Source: a virus. Taken from it: a stretch of DNA of 64,000 nt. The notes beneath the pieces were generated by a model, which had not been told where the DNA came from, made no database searches, and was given only the letters and a program-made list of their open reading frames with translations. Of the stretch, positions 36,254 through 43,917 are shown in pieces. The stretch lies in the IMG/VR virus record IMGVR_UViG_3300014838_000020, positions 1-64,000 of that record, one strand, 5' to 3'. The position numbers and the translations under genes are program-made. Within the stretch, counting starts at the first letter, position 1. The number at the start of each line of letters is the position of its first letter.

Positions 36254-37107
36254 TAGCCGTGAAGGTGACTTTCCATAGCGCGGAAGGCTGACTCTGCTTC
36301 GGATTTACTAGCATGAGTACTAAGCGTTTTGCCAGTTTTTTTAGACCATATCTCCCATTTTCCAGTTTTTGCATTATGACGAATGTACTTAAACTTAGCA
36401 ACTTTTGGATCTAATGCAGAACCAATTCGATACTTACTAGCTAATACTGCTAATGATGCTGCCTCTCCAAGTTCAGAAGCTAAACCAGCACCACCTTCTA
36501 GTTCACCAGCAGCAGCTGGAGCCTTTGATGGACTAGGACCAGGGCCACCTGGTTCTTCATCTGGTGAATTATTACGATTTGATTGGGAACCATTATTACT
36601 GGATTCACCAGTTGTTGGAGTGGGATCTACATCACCATATAAAGTACTAACGGCAGTCTTATAGGAATGCTTATGACCTAGTGCACTTGGGAAATTAGAA
36701 TGTTCTTGGTTATGTAATTTAACATTTTCTTCATGATCACGTATTAAATCATTATCCATTGCATGCTCTGTCATTAGATGATCGGCAAGTTTAAATGGAC
36801 TATCTGTACTAGCAGCTTTACTAACTGCTGGGGTACTAGAACGTTCTTGTTGGGGTACTTTAGGAGCAATCAATTGGCCTTGTCCACTAACTCCACTACC
36901 ATTCATATCGCTCTCTCCATTTGAAGAATCATAATCAATAGTAGGGGCCTGACTAGATTGTGGAGGTAAACTAGATGTGGGGGATTGTCCTTGCTGCGAT
37001 ACATCAGTTGGAGGTAACTGAGTTACACCTAGTCTTTCATTCCACAAGTATTCATCAATAGTATTGAGAGGGGTTACCTCTGATTGGCGAGCAACTTTGC
37101 GAGTCAT
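36253..37107 (-). CDS. Hypothetical low-complexity protein with C-terminal Lys/Trp domain
   Basis: A 284-residue protein. Residues ~25-230 are low-complexity (Ser, Pro, Gln, Gly, Asn) with an internal helical stretch containing many His and Asp (HLMTEHAMDNDLIRDHEEN). The last ~60 residues form a compact basic domain, VAKFKYIRHNAKTGKWEIWS through SEAESAFRAME, that looks like a small nucleic-acid-binding or beta-beta-alpha unit. No family is recognised. It may be a scaffold or minor head protein judging by its disordered middle and its location near the terminase. Confidence 0.5.
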   Translation of the reverse strand: MTRKVARQSEVTPLNTIDEYLWNERLGVTQLPPTDVSQQGQSPTSSLPPQSSQAPTIDYDSSNGESDMNGSGVSGQGQLIAPKVPQQERSSTPAVSKAASTDSPFKLADHLMTEHAMDNDLIRDHEENVKLHNQEHSNFPSALGHKHSYKTAVSTLYGDVDPTPTTGESSNNGSQSNRNNSPDEEPGGPGPSPSKAPAAAGELEGGAGLASELGEAASLAVLASKYRIGSALDPKVAKFKYIRHNAKTGKWEIWSKKTGKTLSTHASKSEAESAFRAMESHLHG

Positions 37108-37108
37108 T

Positions 37109-37276
37109 TTAATCCGTTCCGTATTGTATGGGTAGTTCTAGCAAAGCTGATTCAACTTCGCCACCTGTGATATATCGGTAAATTTCTCCACGTTTATGTC
37201 GATTTTCGAATGCTTCGTTATTTACTTTTCTCACAACTTCTATTGCTGATGCTAATGAAATCAATTGTTCTGTCAT
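37109..37276 (-). CDS. Short hypothetical protein (55 residues)
   Basis: A short reading frame filling the gap between two genes: its stop is one base before the start of the next gene and its start four bases after the previous stop. The product begins MTEQLISLASAIEVVRKV and is a charged helix followed by a GGEVE turn. Tiling and helical composition support translation; no function is visible. Confidence 0.6.
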   Translation of the reverse strand: MTEQLISLASAIEVVRKVNNEAFENRHKRGEIYRYITGGEVESALLELPIQYGTD

Positions 37277-37280
37277 TTCA

Positions 37281-37778
37281 TTACGCTTTCAGTTTGGGAG
37301 GTGGAACATACTTACCGGCTTTTTTGAGGAGATCTTTTTGTTCCTCATAAATTTCATCAGCTATACCAGCACCAACCGCAAATCGAGCTAATTCAGGGTC
37401 CCATTCATTTAGTCTACGGACTACTGTAATTTCAGGAGGATTGGGCCTTTTACTCAGACCAGACTTAATCCAGTCTACCTGTACAACAAAACCCAATTCA
37501 CGGAATTTCTCTTCAGATTCTTTCTTCATTTCACTAAGGTTATGGAATGTAGCTTGTCTTGATCCATATTTAGTTTGTAGGTGTTCCAATAGTTTTTTAA
37601 TTGCGACGAGCTCGTATTCGTTAACTTCAACAGCCTCATTATCCTCATTCATCACCCTAGAGCGTTCAGCATTAAAGGCTTTGAGTTGAGCTTCCTGTGC
37701 AGGAGTTAACTTTGGAAGCTTAGAAGGGTCCATCCCTTCTTGCATAGTTGTAGGATCTTTTGGGTTAATCAGTGGCAT
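37281..37778 (-). CDS. Hypothetical protein
   Basis: A 165-residue charged, mostly helical protein (LTPAQEAQLKAFNAERSRVM; VAIKKLLEHLQTKYG). The middle has a beta hairpin with VQVDWIKSGL and a PPEITVVRR strand. The ends are Pro-rich. No family recognised. It is in the terminase-side operon, separated by only four bases from the next small gene. Confidence 0.5.
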   Translation of the reverse strand: MPLINPKDPTTMQEGMDPSKLPKLTPAQEAQLKAFNAERSRVMNEDNEAVEVNEYELVAIKKLLEHLQTKYGSRQATFHNLSEMKKESEEKFRELGFVVQVDWIKSGLSKRPNPPEITVVRRLNEWDPELARFAVGAGIADEIYEEQKDLLKKAGKYVPPPKLKA

Positions 37779-37797
37779 TATCGCTTATAATCTTTCT

Positions 37798-38433
37798 TTA
37801 TTTATCGCTATCTTGTAATACATCTGCACAGTCACTGCAAACATTACCCCAATGAGGGTGCTTATTCTTAGCATTTACTTTCTTTATGTTTCCACCACAC
37901 CGGTTGCACTCTTCAGGTACTGGGTGAGGGTCACCTCTTCCTTTTTGGTATGTAGGAGTATTACTAGATTGAGAGTCAAAATAAGTAAATTTACCTGCAG
38001 GATTTCCATAAGAAGAGAAAATTTTATGAGAGTTTTTTTCAAGTTTTGAATGCTTATAAGCTTCACAAGTTGTAGAGTCTTTACACTTTCTAAACCAAGG
38101 TAGTTTGTCCAATGGCTCGTACCTACCGGTAATAAACTCTTCATATTCGTTGGGATTCATGTTACTAACGACTTCACTGCGTGTAGAATTGAGAGTCTTC
38201 TTGGGCATATCTTGACCTAAATCAAGGTCTCTTTTGTGCATTTCTCTACCACAATTTTTACAAATGCCACTCTTGCATTCCTTACAATAATGGTCAGGAT
38301 CATCAGTGACAAAGCTAACTACCTCTGTATCTCGTCCAGCACCATGAGGTTGTCTAAAAGTAGAACCAGTATCCAGGTTTAGGACATCGCCAACTAGACC
38401 TTTAAATGACTTGGTGGTGGGGATATCGACCAT
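37798..38433 (-). CDS. Hypothetical protein with two zinc ribbons
   Basis: A 211-residue protein with two Cys clusters: HYCKECKSGICKNCGRE (residues ~48-64) and, at the C-terminus, ECNRCGG with VCSDCAD (near residue 176 and 199). A conserved-looking FRKCKDSTTCEAYKH is in the middle. It is probably a structural zinc protein that binds nucleic acid or another protein. No weak promoter or strong ribosome site precedes it. Confidence 0.55.
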   Translation of the reverse strand: MVDIPTTKSFKGLVGDVLNLDTGSTFRQPHGAGRDTEVVSFVTDDPDHYCKECKSGICKNCGREMHKRDLDLGQDMPKKTLNSTRSEVVSNMNPNEYEEFITGRYEPLDKLPWFRKCKDSTTCEAYKHSKLEKNSHKIFSSYGNPAGKFTYFDSQSSNTPTYQKGRGDPHPVPEECNRCGGNIKKVNAKNKHPHWGNVCSDCADVLQDSDK

Positions 38434-38475
38434 ATTTGCGTACTTTTCTAGGGATTTACAATTACTAGTGCGAAT

Positions 38476-39156
38476 TTAATCTCGAACTAAGGAATAATTC
38501 TTTGAAATAGCAGGGTCAATAGCAATCATTACTTCTAGCTTTTCCCTAAAAATTGCTATGATTTCGTCTTCGTCATAGCCTCTAAGAGGTACTTCTTCCC
38601 TAGCAATGCCACGATATATTGTAATTGACGAAGGGCTCTGGGCTTCAATCCTTATAATATCCAGATCCGGTTGATCATCGTCATTCATTTTAATACTAAT
38701 TCCCAACCCTGAAAATGTAGTTAGATACAAGGTTTTCGTGTATTCTAAGGTATCAAAAAGTTCGTGGACAGTCTCAATGATCTTTCTCCAACTTACTAAA
38801 TCTGCCGACATAGAATTTACCGTTAAGATTTGACCTGTCTTTTTATCTACAACCAAATTAAGAGTAGATGAAAAATTCTTTAATATTTCATTAACTACTA
38901 CTACAAGCGTAGGATTACTTAGTGTTGTAATTAAGGTAGCGTTTAAAGATAATTTTTGTAAAAAATATATCATACTTATTTTAGAATCAAAGTAATATTT
39001 TGCATTTTCTAATTTTAGAAAAGAATCTTCACCTAAAAACCCGAATCTCAGTTTTTCATCCTTAACAGGAATAATATACTCTTCGGTTGTAAAACTATCT
39101 AGAACATTCTCAGTCGTGCACTCATACGCATAAGCATTTATATTTAACTTAACCAT
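38476..39156 (-). CDS. Hypothetical protein
   Basis: A 226-residue protein with alternating beta strands and helices and no recognisable motif. The central segment NPTLVVVVNEILKNF and the late EEVPLRGYDEDEIIAIFREK suggest a compact alpha/beta domain. The start overlaps the upstream gene by eight bases. Nothing seen permits assignment. Confidence 0.5.
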   Translation of the reverse strand: MVKLNINAYAYECTTENVLDSFTTEEYIIPVKDEKLRFGFLGEDSFLKLENAKYYFDSKISMIYFLQKLSLNATLITTLSNPTLVVVVNEILKNFSSTLNLVVDKKTGQILTVNSMSADLVSWRKIIETVHELFDTLEYTKTLYLTTFSGLGISIKMNDDDQPDLDIIRIEAQSPSSITIYRGIAREEVPLRGYDEDEIIAIFREKLEVMIAIDPAISKNYSLVRD

Positions 39157-39364
39157 TGTACTCTTCCTTCTCGTCGGTAATATTTAGGATATTGCATAGC
39201 TCTTGGCGGAATACTTCAAAGGCTTCATCGAGAAGAAACATTGCACTAACTGGAGCGTTTATTATGTCATAATCCGAAATAAAAAATGTACAGCTATATC
39301 CTCTATTTAGTAGATCTGGTTCAATCGTTATGGTGCTATTGCCTATACTTAGTTGTTTGTCCAT
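39149..39364 (-). CDS. Short hypothetical protein
   Basis: A 71-residue acidic protein, beta-rich in the first half (NSTITIEPDLL) and helical in the second (LLDEAFEVFRQELCNIL). Overlaps upstream by 16 bases and downstream by eight bases. Function unknown. Confidence 0.5.
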   Translation of the reverse strand: MDKQLSIGNSTITIEPDLLNRGYSCTFFISDYDIINAPVSAMFLLDEAFEVFRQELCNILNITDEKEEYNG

Positions 39365-40074
39365 TTTTCCTCTTCTTCATCATATTCTGATCCATCACTC
39401 AATTCTATCACACTTTCGTTATCTCGTTGGTACTCTGCGATCTTATCATATAGTTTTCTTTGTAATTCCTGAGGGATGATCTCTCTAATTGCCTGAATAA
39501 TAAGATTAAGTTCATGGAAAACACTGTCCTGCGAAACGTCCTTCTTTTCTTGTTCCTCTAATTTTGTTAGCATCTCTTGAGCATAAATAATCTGAGCCAT
39601 GTTAGGAGCTATATCATTATTAACAATAGCAGCAAAACCTTTGTCACGTATTACCTGGAAGAACGCTTCGGCTGTCATGAAGTCTTCACCCTTTAGTAGG
39701 GTTTTGCCTTTCTTGATCGCCTTTTGCTCAATAATCTCTCTTACACGATTCTTATCTTGCGGAAGATGACTTCTGGCATGGTCACGAATATCATCTACAT
39801 TTATGAATTGTTCTTCTGTTCTGCCTAATTCAAGTTCAAGTAATCTAACATTCTTTTGTATTTCAACATACGTTTTTGGTGTTAATATTAGAGTATCTAT
39901 TAATGATCGAAATGATTCTATAGAATTACAGATTTTACATGCTTTACTAGGTTTATAGGAATATTTGATACCATCAATAGTTTCAGTTAATAGTTCTTCA
40001 GTAGAAACATTATATAACTTAGTTAGTTTATTATTCTCTTCTTTAAAAGCTGGTAAGTTATCTTTTTCTTCCAT
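39349..40074 (-). CDS. DNA-binding-like protein with CxxC...HxxxH site (small-terminase candidate)
   Basis: A 241-residue protein. Residues ~46-110 contain CKIC, two helices suited to a helix-turn-helix, and DHARSHL at the end, the layout C-x2-C ... H-x3-H in which a zinc ion ties an HTH together. Proteins of this pattern are found in phages as DNA-binding proteins and sometimes small terminase subunits. The C-terminal half is a long amphipathic helix and an acidic tail ending in EEEEKW. The location upstream of the large terminase in the same direction is compatible with a small terminase role, but this remains a guess. Confidence 0.45.
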   Translation of the reverse strand: MEEKDNLPAFKEENNKLTKLYNVSTEELLTETIDGIKYSYKPSKACKICNSIESFRSLIDTLILTPKTYVEIQKNVRLLELELGRTEEQFINVDDIRDHARSHLPQDKNRVREIIEQKAIKKGKTLLKGEDFMTAEAFFQVIRDKGFAAIVNNDIAPNMAQIIYAQEMLTKLEEQEKKDVSQDSVFHELNLIIQAIREIIPQELQRKLYDKIAEYQRDNESVIELSDGSEYDEEEEKWTNN

Positions 40075-40427
40075 TATTCAGTCCTCTTATGGGGCTTCTT
40101 ATCTAATTCATAGTTATAGTGACGCCAATATTCACCATGACGTATATCATCATCCCATCCACCATTTTTAGATTGAATTTCACGACGATATCTGCGTTCT
40201 AATTGCGTTGGTGATAAGAAATCCTTCAACTCAGAATGTTTAGTGATTCCTTTTCTAGAGTTTATGAGGATTCGATCACCTATAAATTCTAATTTGGAAT
40301 TAAAAGAAAAAATGTTCCATTTATCTGGTAGATCTTCCTTAGTTATCTCTAAGGAATCTAGAAGTTCCTGTATTTTAGGATGTTCTGGTTTCTCTACTGG
40401 TTTTCTAACTGGATTGTCTTCAGCCAT
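40074..40427 (-). CDS. Hypothetical protein
   Basis: A 117-residue basic protein. N-terminal Pro/Lys-rich segment, then a helix (PKIQELLDSLEITKEDLP), and a C-terminal Arg/Tyr-rich stretch (TQLERRYRREIQS; RHGEYWRHYNYEL). It overlaps both neighbours by one base. No family recognised. Confidence 0.5.
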   Translation of the reverse strand: MAEDNPVRKPVEKPEHPKIQELLDSLEITKEDLPDKWNIFSFNSKLEFIGDRILINSRKGITKHSELKDFLSPTQLERRYRREIQSKNGGWDDDIRHGEYWRHYNYELDKKPHKRTE

Positions 40428-40900
40428 TATAGATATTCCTCCCCGGTAGTATCAAACCCTAAAAGCTCATTGTAGTAATCTGCCAAAATCTTTAGTCCTT
40501 GGCGCTTTAGGAACCCAACCTGAGAAGAATACTTATTAAAACCCATGAGTTGAGCAGCTTCAATTTCTCTTCGATTCTCTAAACATATAAGAGTTATTGC
40601 TTCTTTTTGTGCATCAGATAAAAGTTGAAAACTAACTTTAAGATCAAAATCTAATAGATTAATAGTTATTTTATTAGGAAGTGCTAATTCAGGATTACCT
40701 TTTACCTCATAAACCCTCTGCCACTCCTTGAAGTTTCTTAAGATTTTTTCCATAAGGAACCAACTAATATAGCCAATAGGAAATCCCTGTCTCCTAGTTT
40801 TTCTTGGCGTAGGAACGCTGGTGCTTTCTGGATTGGTAATGTTATTTGGCTCGACGGTATGATCTAGAAGTAATGAGTTTCTCTGATTCTTTAATTCCAT
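40427..40900 (-). CDS. Sigma-region-4-like helix-turn-helix protein
   Basis: A 157-residue protein whose C-terminal ~55 residues follow the layout of sigma factor region 4: LSDAQKEAITLICLEN, then the recognition unit REIEAAQLMGFNKYSSQV, and a basic end KRQGLKILADYY. The N-terminal half has no clear region 2, so it may be a transcription regulator or a partial sigma-like factor that redirects host polymerase to late genes. It lies in the terminase-side operon. The call is by pattern; a plain HTH protein is the alternative. Confidence 0.45.
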   Translation of the reverse strand: MELKNQRNSLLLDHTVEPNNITNPESTSVPTPRKTRRQGFPIGYISWFLMEKILRNFKEWQRVYEVKGNPELALPNKITINLLDFDLKVSFQLLSDAQKEAITLICLENRREIEAAQLMGFNKYSSQVGFLKRQGLKILADYYNELLGFDTTGEEYL

Positions 40901-41399
40901 CTAATTTAGAGCTAATCATCTTCCAAGCACTGAAAGAAACAAAGTATTCTAACCTCTGTTGACTAGTAGCAATCTTTGCTTTGGCTGTTCGGTCACCAGC
41001 AGTTCCAGATATTGCAGAGCGATATGATTCATAGAAGACCTTTTCATAGTTATAGTAACTAAATTGAGCCCGAAGATACCGCTTGGTAACTTCTGCGTCT
41101 AATGACATAATAACACTTCTAAGATTCAAGGATAGGCGATCAGCTTCTTGATCTGTTAACTCCTCTGAGTTGAACCTTGCTATAATGTTTTCAGCTGGCT
41201 GTAGATACTCATGCGAGAAGTTCTCGACAATTTCCTCAATTGATTTTAGGATTTCTAGCTCTTCTGGATGGGATTCCCAGGTAAATTCTCTCTTTACCCA
41301 ATCCTGTAACTCATTTTTACGGACTTCATCAACGGATTGGGGTTTCCCCATCCCTTCCAGTCCTTTAATGAACTCTAACTTTGTATCCCTTATGACCAT
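40842..41399 (-). CDS. Hypothetical helical protein
   Basis: A 185-residue highly charged, almost fully helical protein (PEELEILKSIEEIVENFSHE; ADRLSLNLRSVIMSLDAEV). It overlaps the sigma-like gene by 59 bases, the largest overlap in this region, which suggests tight coupling. No family is recognised. Confidence 0.5.
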   Translation of the reverse strand: MVIRDTKLEFIKGLEGMGKPQSVDEVRKNELQDWVKREFTWESHPEELEILKSIEEIVENFSHEYLQPAENIIARFNSEELTDQEADRLSLNLRSVIMSLDAEVTKRYLRAQFSYYNYEKVFYESYRSAISGTAGDRTAKAKIATSQQRLEYFVSFSAWKMISSKLDGIKESEKLITSRSYRRAK

Positions 41400-41408
41400 A
41401 TTGTTATT

Positions 41409-41618
41409 TTACTTCTTACCTTTACCAGTTAGTTTATCTCTGTCAGCTTGACGACGCTCCCGTTGTGCTTCGTAGCGAGCATCTTCTGCATCATTATCAT
41501 ATTGAATTAATTCTCTACATTCTTGTACAAATTTAGAATAATCAACTGGATCTAAAAGGATACTATTGTCTTCCGTTTCAAATAGATAATCCTGATATTT
41601 ATAAGTCATTTTTGACAT
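41409..41618 (-). CDS. Short hypothetical protein, first gene of its operon
   Basis: A 69-residue charged protein with an Arg/Glu/Asp-rich helix at the C-terminus (DARYEAQRERRQADRDKL). Strong AAAGGAG ribosome site and a consensus promoter 30-60 bases upstream mark it as the first gene of the terminase-side transcription unit. Function unknown. Confidence 0.6.
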   Translation of the reverse strand: MSKMTYKYQDYLFETEDNSILLDPVDYSKFVQECRELIQYDNDAEDARYEAQRERRQADRDKLTGKGKK

Positions 41619-41647
41619 ATTATTTGCTCCTTTTATATAGTATTACT

Positions 41648-41676
41648 ATTGTAACATTTATTACACTAATTGTCAA
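41648..41676 (-). promoter_or_regulatory. Consensus promoter for the terminase-side operon
   Basis: TTGACA at 41671-41676, a 17-base spacer and TACAAT at 41648-41653 with an upstream TG (extended -10), reading leftward. The first gene starts about 30 bases further on and has its own AAAGGAG ribosome site, so this transcript has a normal leader. Confidence 0.75.
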
Positions 41677-41680
41677 GTTA

Positions 41681-42202
41681 TTAGGGGGTTTTCCAGTTGT
41701 TTACCTCATGGGCAACTATACCTATGGCTGCTGCGTCAAATGGATCTGGAGGTAAACCAACAAATTGTTCTAATTTTGGGTGTCTAATTAGAAGTTCTTC
41801 CTTAATCTCTTTTTTGCTAACACTCTTAGTTCTACCGAGTAGTTGGGAATGCCAATAGTTAGGCGTTAAACTATTATAGAGTAGTCCCTTTTGGAAAGTA
41901 ATAACCTTAAGAGTAATACATACTGCCTGTACTAACTCTCTTTGATTCATTCCCCCAAAACCAGGAGGTGTTTCCCATACTATATGAGTTACTTTATTCT
42001 TAGTAATAATGTCTTCAAACTGTGGTAATATCTCTTGAATTAAAGTATCCATATCTCCATTGAAAGAACCTTTATTTTCTTTAGTCCTAGAAGGAATTCC
42101 TTTTACAGTAAATAACTTTTTGGGCTCTCCATTGATGACAATAGCACCACCAATATTGACTGATCCAGGATCTAAAGCAAATATTACTTGACGTTTATTC
42201 AT
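41681..42202 (-). CDS. RuvC-like Holliday junction resolvase
   Basis: A 173-residue nuclease of RuvC/RNase H fold. Acidic residues in the right places: Asp11 in FALDPGSVNIG, Glu77 in VWETPP, and Asp153/Asp156 in PPDPFDAAAIG. Such enzymes cut four-way junctions formed during recombination and replication, clearing DNA before packaging. The size is that of the bacterial enzyme. It is the last gene of the replication operon; its gene overlaps the upstream Cys-rich gene by four bases. Confidence 0.75.
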   Translation of the reverse strand: MNKRQVIFALDPGSVNIGGAIVINGEPKKLFTVKGIPSRTKENKGSFNGDMDTLIQEILPQFEDIITKNKVTHIVWETPPGFGGMNQRELVQAVCITLKVITFQKGLLYNSLTPNYWHSQLLGRTKSVSKKEIKEELLIRHPKLEQFVGLPPDPFDAAAIGIVAHEVNNWKTP

Positions 42203-42456
42203 TGAGAGGCCAGCCTTTCAGATTTTGCTTTAGCCCATGTATACCGAGTTGCCCATGCTTCGCAATCCCAAGGTTCATGACCTCCGTGACAATCGTGAGG
42301 ACACCATGCAATGCCATCTTCTTCAATATCTGGTTCAGGACACGGAGTTTGACATATACAGTGACAGCAGCATCCACATTTGTAGCCACATGATGGGCAA
42401 TAAGGAGAGCCATAATATTTTGGCATTGGTACTGGAACGTCTGGTTCTTTACTCAT
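42199..42456 (-). CDS. Cys-rich protein, probably multi-zinc
   Basis: An 85-residue protein with 12 Cys, clustered as YCPSCGYKCGCCCHCICQTPC (residues ~19-39) and WCPHDCHGG (~51-59), ending in a charged helix. This Cys density is unusual. It likely binds two or more zinc ions. I prefer this frame to the overlapping frame at 42195-42413, because it starts with ATG, has a Cys/His pattern and overlaps its neighbours in the usual ATGA way. No known function. Confidence 0.6.
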   Translation of the reverse strand: MSKEPDVPVPMPKYYGSPYCPSCGYKCGCCCHCICQTPCPEPDIEEDGIAWCPHDCHGGHEPWDCEAWATRYTWAKAKSERLASQ

Positions 42457-43198
42457 TATAAAACTTACAAATATGTCTAGCCGGACAAGTCATATATCTC
42501 TTCTCACTTCTGTCACCACAGCATCTCTTTAATTCTTTAGTATCGCCAGTACTAATAGCTACCTTCACTCTATCCCACCTGTCATATAGATCATTAAGTG
42601 CTTTATCATCTTTTTCTACGACAATCTCATAAAGATTATGAGGATAGGCTTTTTCAATGTATAAAAGAATCATCTTCTCTGGTGCGCCTGGGCATAGATC
42701 CTGATATAATCTTAGTTGCATCGAATAATTATATCTTTCCTCAGGTTTTCTACTAGTTGATTTGATATCGACTAAGTATTCTTCCCCATTTGGAAGACGC
42801 AATTTTAGAATATCAACTGTTCCAGAGATCATTCGTTTTTTGTCAATGAATTTTACTTCTACATCATCCATTTTGCAAAATCCAAGTTGGACTAATACAC
42901 TTTCTATTACAGCATGAAGTGCAGAACCAATTTGCATCGTTAGCTTTGACGTTGGAGATAATCTTTCATTCTCTAAAAGATCATGAAACTTCGGATGGAA
43001 CTTATAGTAAAGCTGGTATTCTCCTAGTTCAGTATCACTAGATGGGTGAAACATTCCGTCGAATATTCGCTCTTTGTTAATGACACGAATAGAGTATTCT
43101 TCCAAAAAAGAGTTATCTTTAATTAATGCCTCTTCCAGGAAAGGAATTATAACTTCCTTCTTAGCAAAGGAGGCTAGTGATCTGTCTAAGAAACTCAT
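42449..43198 (-). CDS. PD-(D/E)XK nuclease, RecB/Cas4-like
   Basis: A 249-residue nuclease with the RecB-family signature: His95 in GSALHAVIE, Asp129 in SGTVDIL, Asp144 and Lys146 in LVDIKST, and Gln161 in SMQLRLY. Four Cys near the C-terminus (226, 227, 238, 244) in CCGDRSEKRYMTCPARHIC may, with an upstream Cys such as 108, hold an iron-sulfur cluster as in Cas4 and AddB. In a phage, such enzymes process DNA ends for recombination. No CRISPR array or cas1/cas2 gene is nearby, so this is not a CRISPR component. Confidence 0.75.
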   Translation of the reverse strand: MSFLDRSLASFAKKEVIIPFLEEALIKDNSFLEEYSIRVINKERIFDGMFHPSSDTELGEYQLYYKFHPKFHDLLENERLSPTSKLTMQIGSALHAVIESVLVQLGFCKMDDVEVKFIDKKRMISGTVDILKLRLPNGEEYLVDIKSTSRKPEERYNYSMQLRLYQDLCPGAPEKMILLYIEKAYPHNLYEIVVEKDDKALNDLYDRWDRVKVAISTGDTKELKRCCGDRSEKRYMTCPARHICKFYNE

Positions 43199-43341
43199 TA
43201 GAAACCCTCAAATCCATGTGTCCACCTATAACTCTTGATTTTTGTTTTTCCACATCGTATACAGCGTTTTGTGATAGTAAACTTCTGGTTTACTGTCGGA
43301 GATGCTTCAACAAAACGCATTTTATGAAAACAGATACTCAT
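43198..43341 (-). CDS. Small CxxC protein (47 residues)
   Basis: A short reading frame joined to both neighbours by TAATG overlaps. The product begins MSICFHKMRF and contains KRCIRCGKT near residue 26-34, one CxxC knuckle with an additional Cys4 and His6 as possible ligands. It lies between two nucleases. Translation is strongly supported by the coupled start and stop codons; function unknown. Confidence 0.65.
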   Translation of the reverse strand: MSICFHKMRFVEASPTVNQKFTITKRCIRCGKTKIKSYRWTHGFEGF

Positions 43342-43748
43342 TATTTTGCCCTCTCGATTAAGTTAAGTAAGTCACTATTTCTAATTACTACTAAATCTTC
43401 TTCAATATCTAAATCACGAGGGTCTAGATTAACATAGCCTCCCCATTTTGTTTTGAACTCTGTTGGTCCATAAAACCTGATTGCCAGGGCCGGAATCATT
43501 TTGTGACTCCGAACCCCAGCAATCTGTTCAACCTCTCTCCATAACTTTTTTGTTATAGAGAAAGATTCTCTTTGAGTTGATTTACATTCAAACAAAAATA
43601 GTTGTTCTTCATGAGAAGATATAGGTTGTAAATCTCCTTTTTCATCCCTAGCTCCAGAAGCACTAGTCTTGCGGAGATTAGGGAAATAATTTGCTATATC
43701 GTTCTCATGACGATCAGACATCATTTGCTTTTTAGTTCTGCTCATCAT
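43341..43748 (-). CDS. PD-(D/E)XK endonuclease, Hjc-like
   Basis: A nuclease of about 135 residues. I prefer the start at 43748 to the longer reading frame from 43811, since the upstream 63 bases belong to another small gene in a different frame. The nuclease core shows Glu15 in RHENDIANYF, Asp39 in KGDL and Glu54-x-Lys56 in FLFECKST, the plan of archaeal Holliday junction resolvase Hjc and related endonucleases. It could serve recombination or packaging together with the RuvC-like enzyme, or act against host DNA. Confidence 0.68.
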   Translation of the reverse strand: MMSRTKKQMMSDRHENDIANYFPNLRKTSASGARDEKGDLQPISSHEEQLFLFECKSTQRESFSITKKLWREVEQIAGVRSHKMIPALAIRFYGPTEFKTKWGGYVNLDPRDLDIEEDLVVIRNSDLLNLIERAK

Positions 43749-43878
43749 TCTCATTAAAGTTGACATTGGATAGTGGACTAGACAATCTAGTAAATTGGCC
43801 TTCATCTTCACTGAATGACTTCATCAAATCATCCACTAGTTCCTGAGGGAAAATAATATCCTTAGTTGCATTCTTCAT
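43732..43878 (-). CDS. Short acidic protein (48 residues)
   Basis: A short reading frame starting with ATG and AAAGGAT ribosome site and overlapping the start of the nuclease gene. The product begins MKNATKDIIFPQELVDDL and ends Asn/Glu-rich. It lies between RecA and the Hjc-like nuclease. It forces the nuclease start to be moved downstream. Function unknown. Confidence 0.6.
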   Translation of the reverse strand: MKNATKDIIFPQELVDDLMKSFSEDEGQFTRLSSPLSNVNFNENDEQN

Positions 43879-43917
43879 TTTTGTTTATCCTTTATATATA
43901 TTGTTTGTTGTTACTAT

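Noticed and set aside
42195-42413. Alternative frame overlapping the Cys-rich gene
   Set aside because: It is a shadow frame of the Cys-rich gene, without a ribosome site or recognisable pattern.
42449-43198. Cas4-like nuclease as evidence of a phage CRISPR system
   Set aside because: No repeats, cas1 or cas2 are present; RecB/Cas4-like nucleases are common in phage replication modules.
43341-43811. Long form of the Hjc-like nuclease
   Set aside because: Its first ~21 residues overlap a small gene with its own ribosome site in another frame and do not look like a domain.
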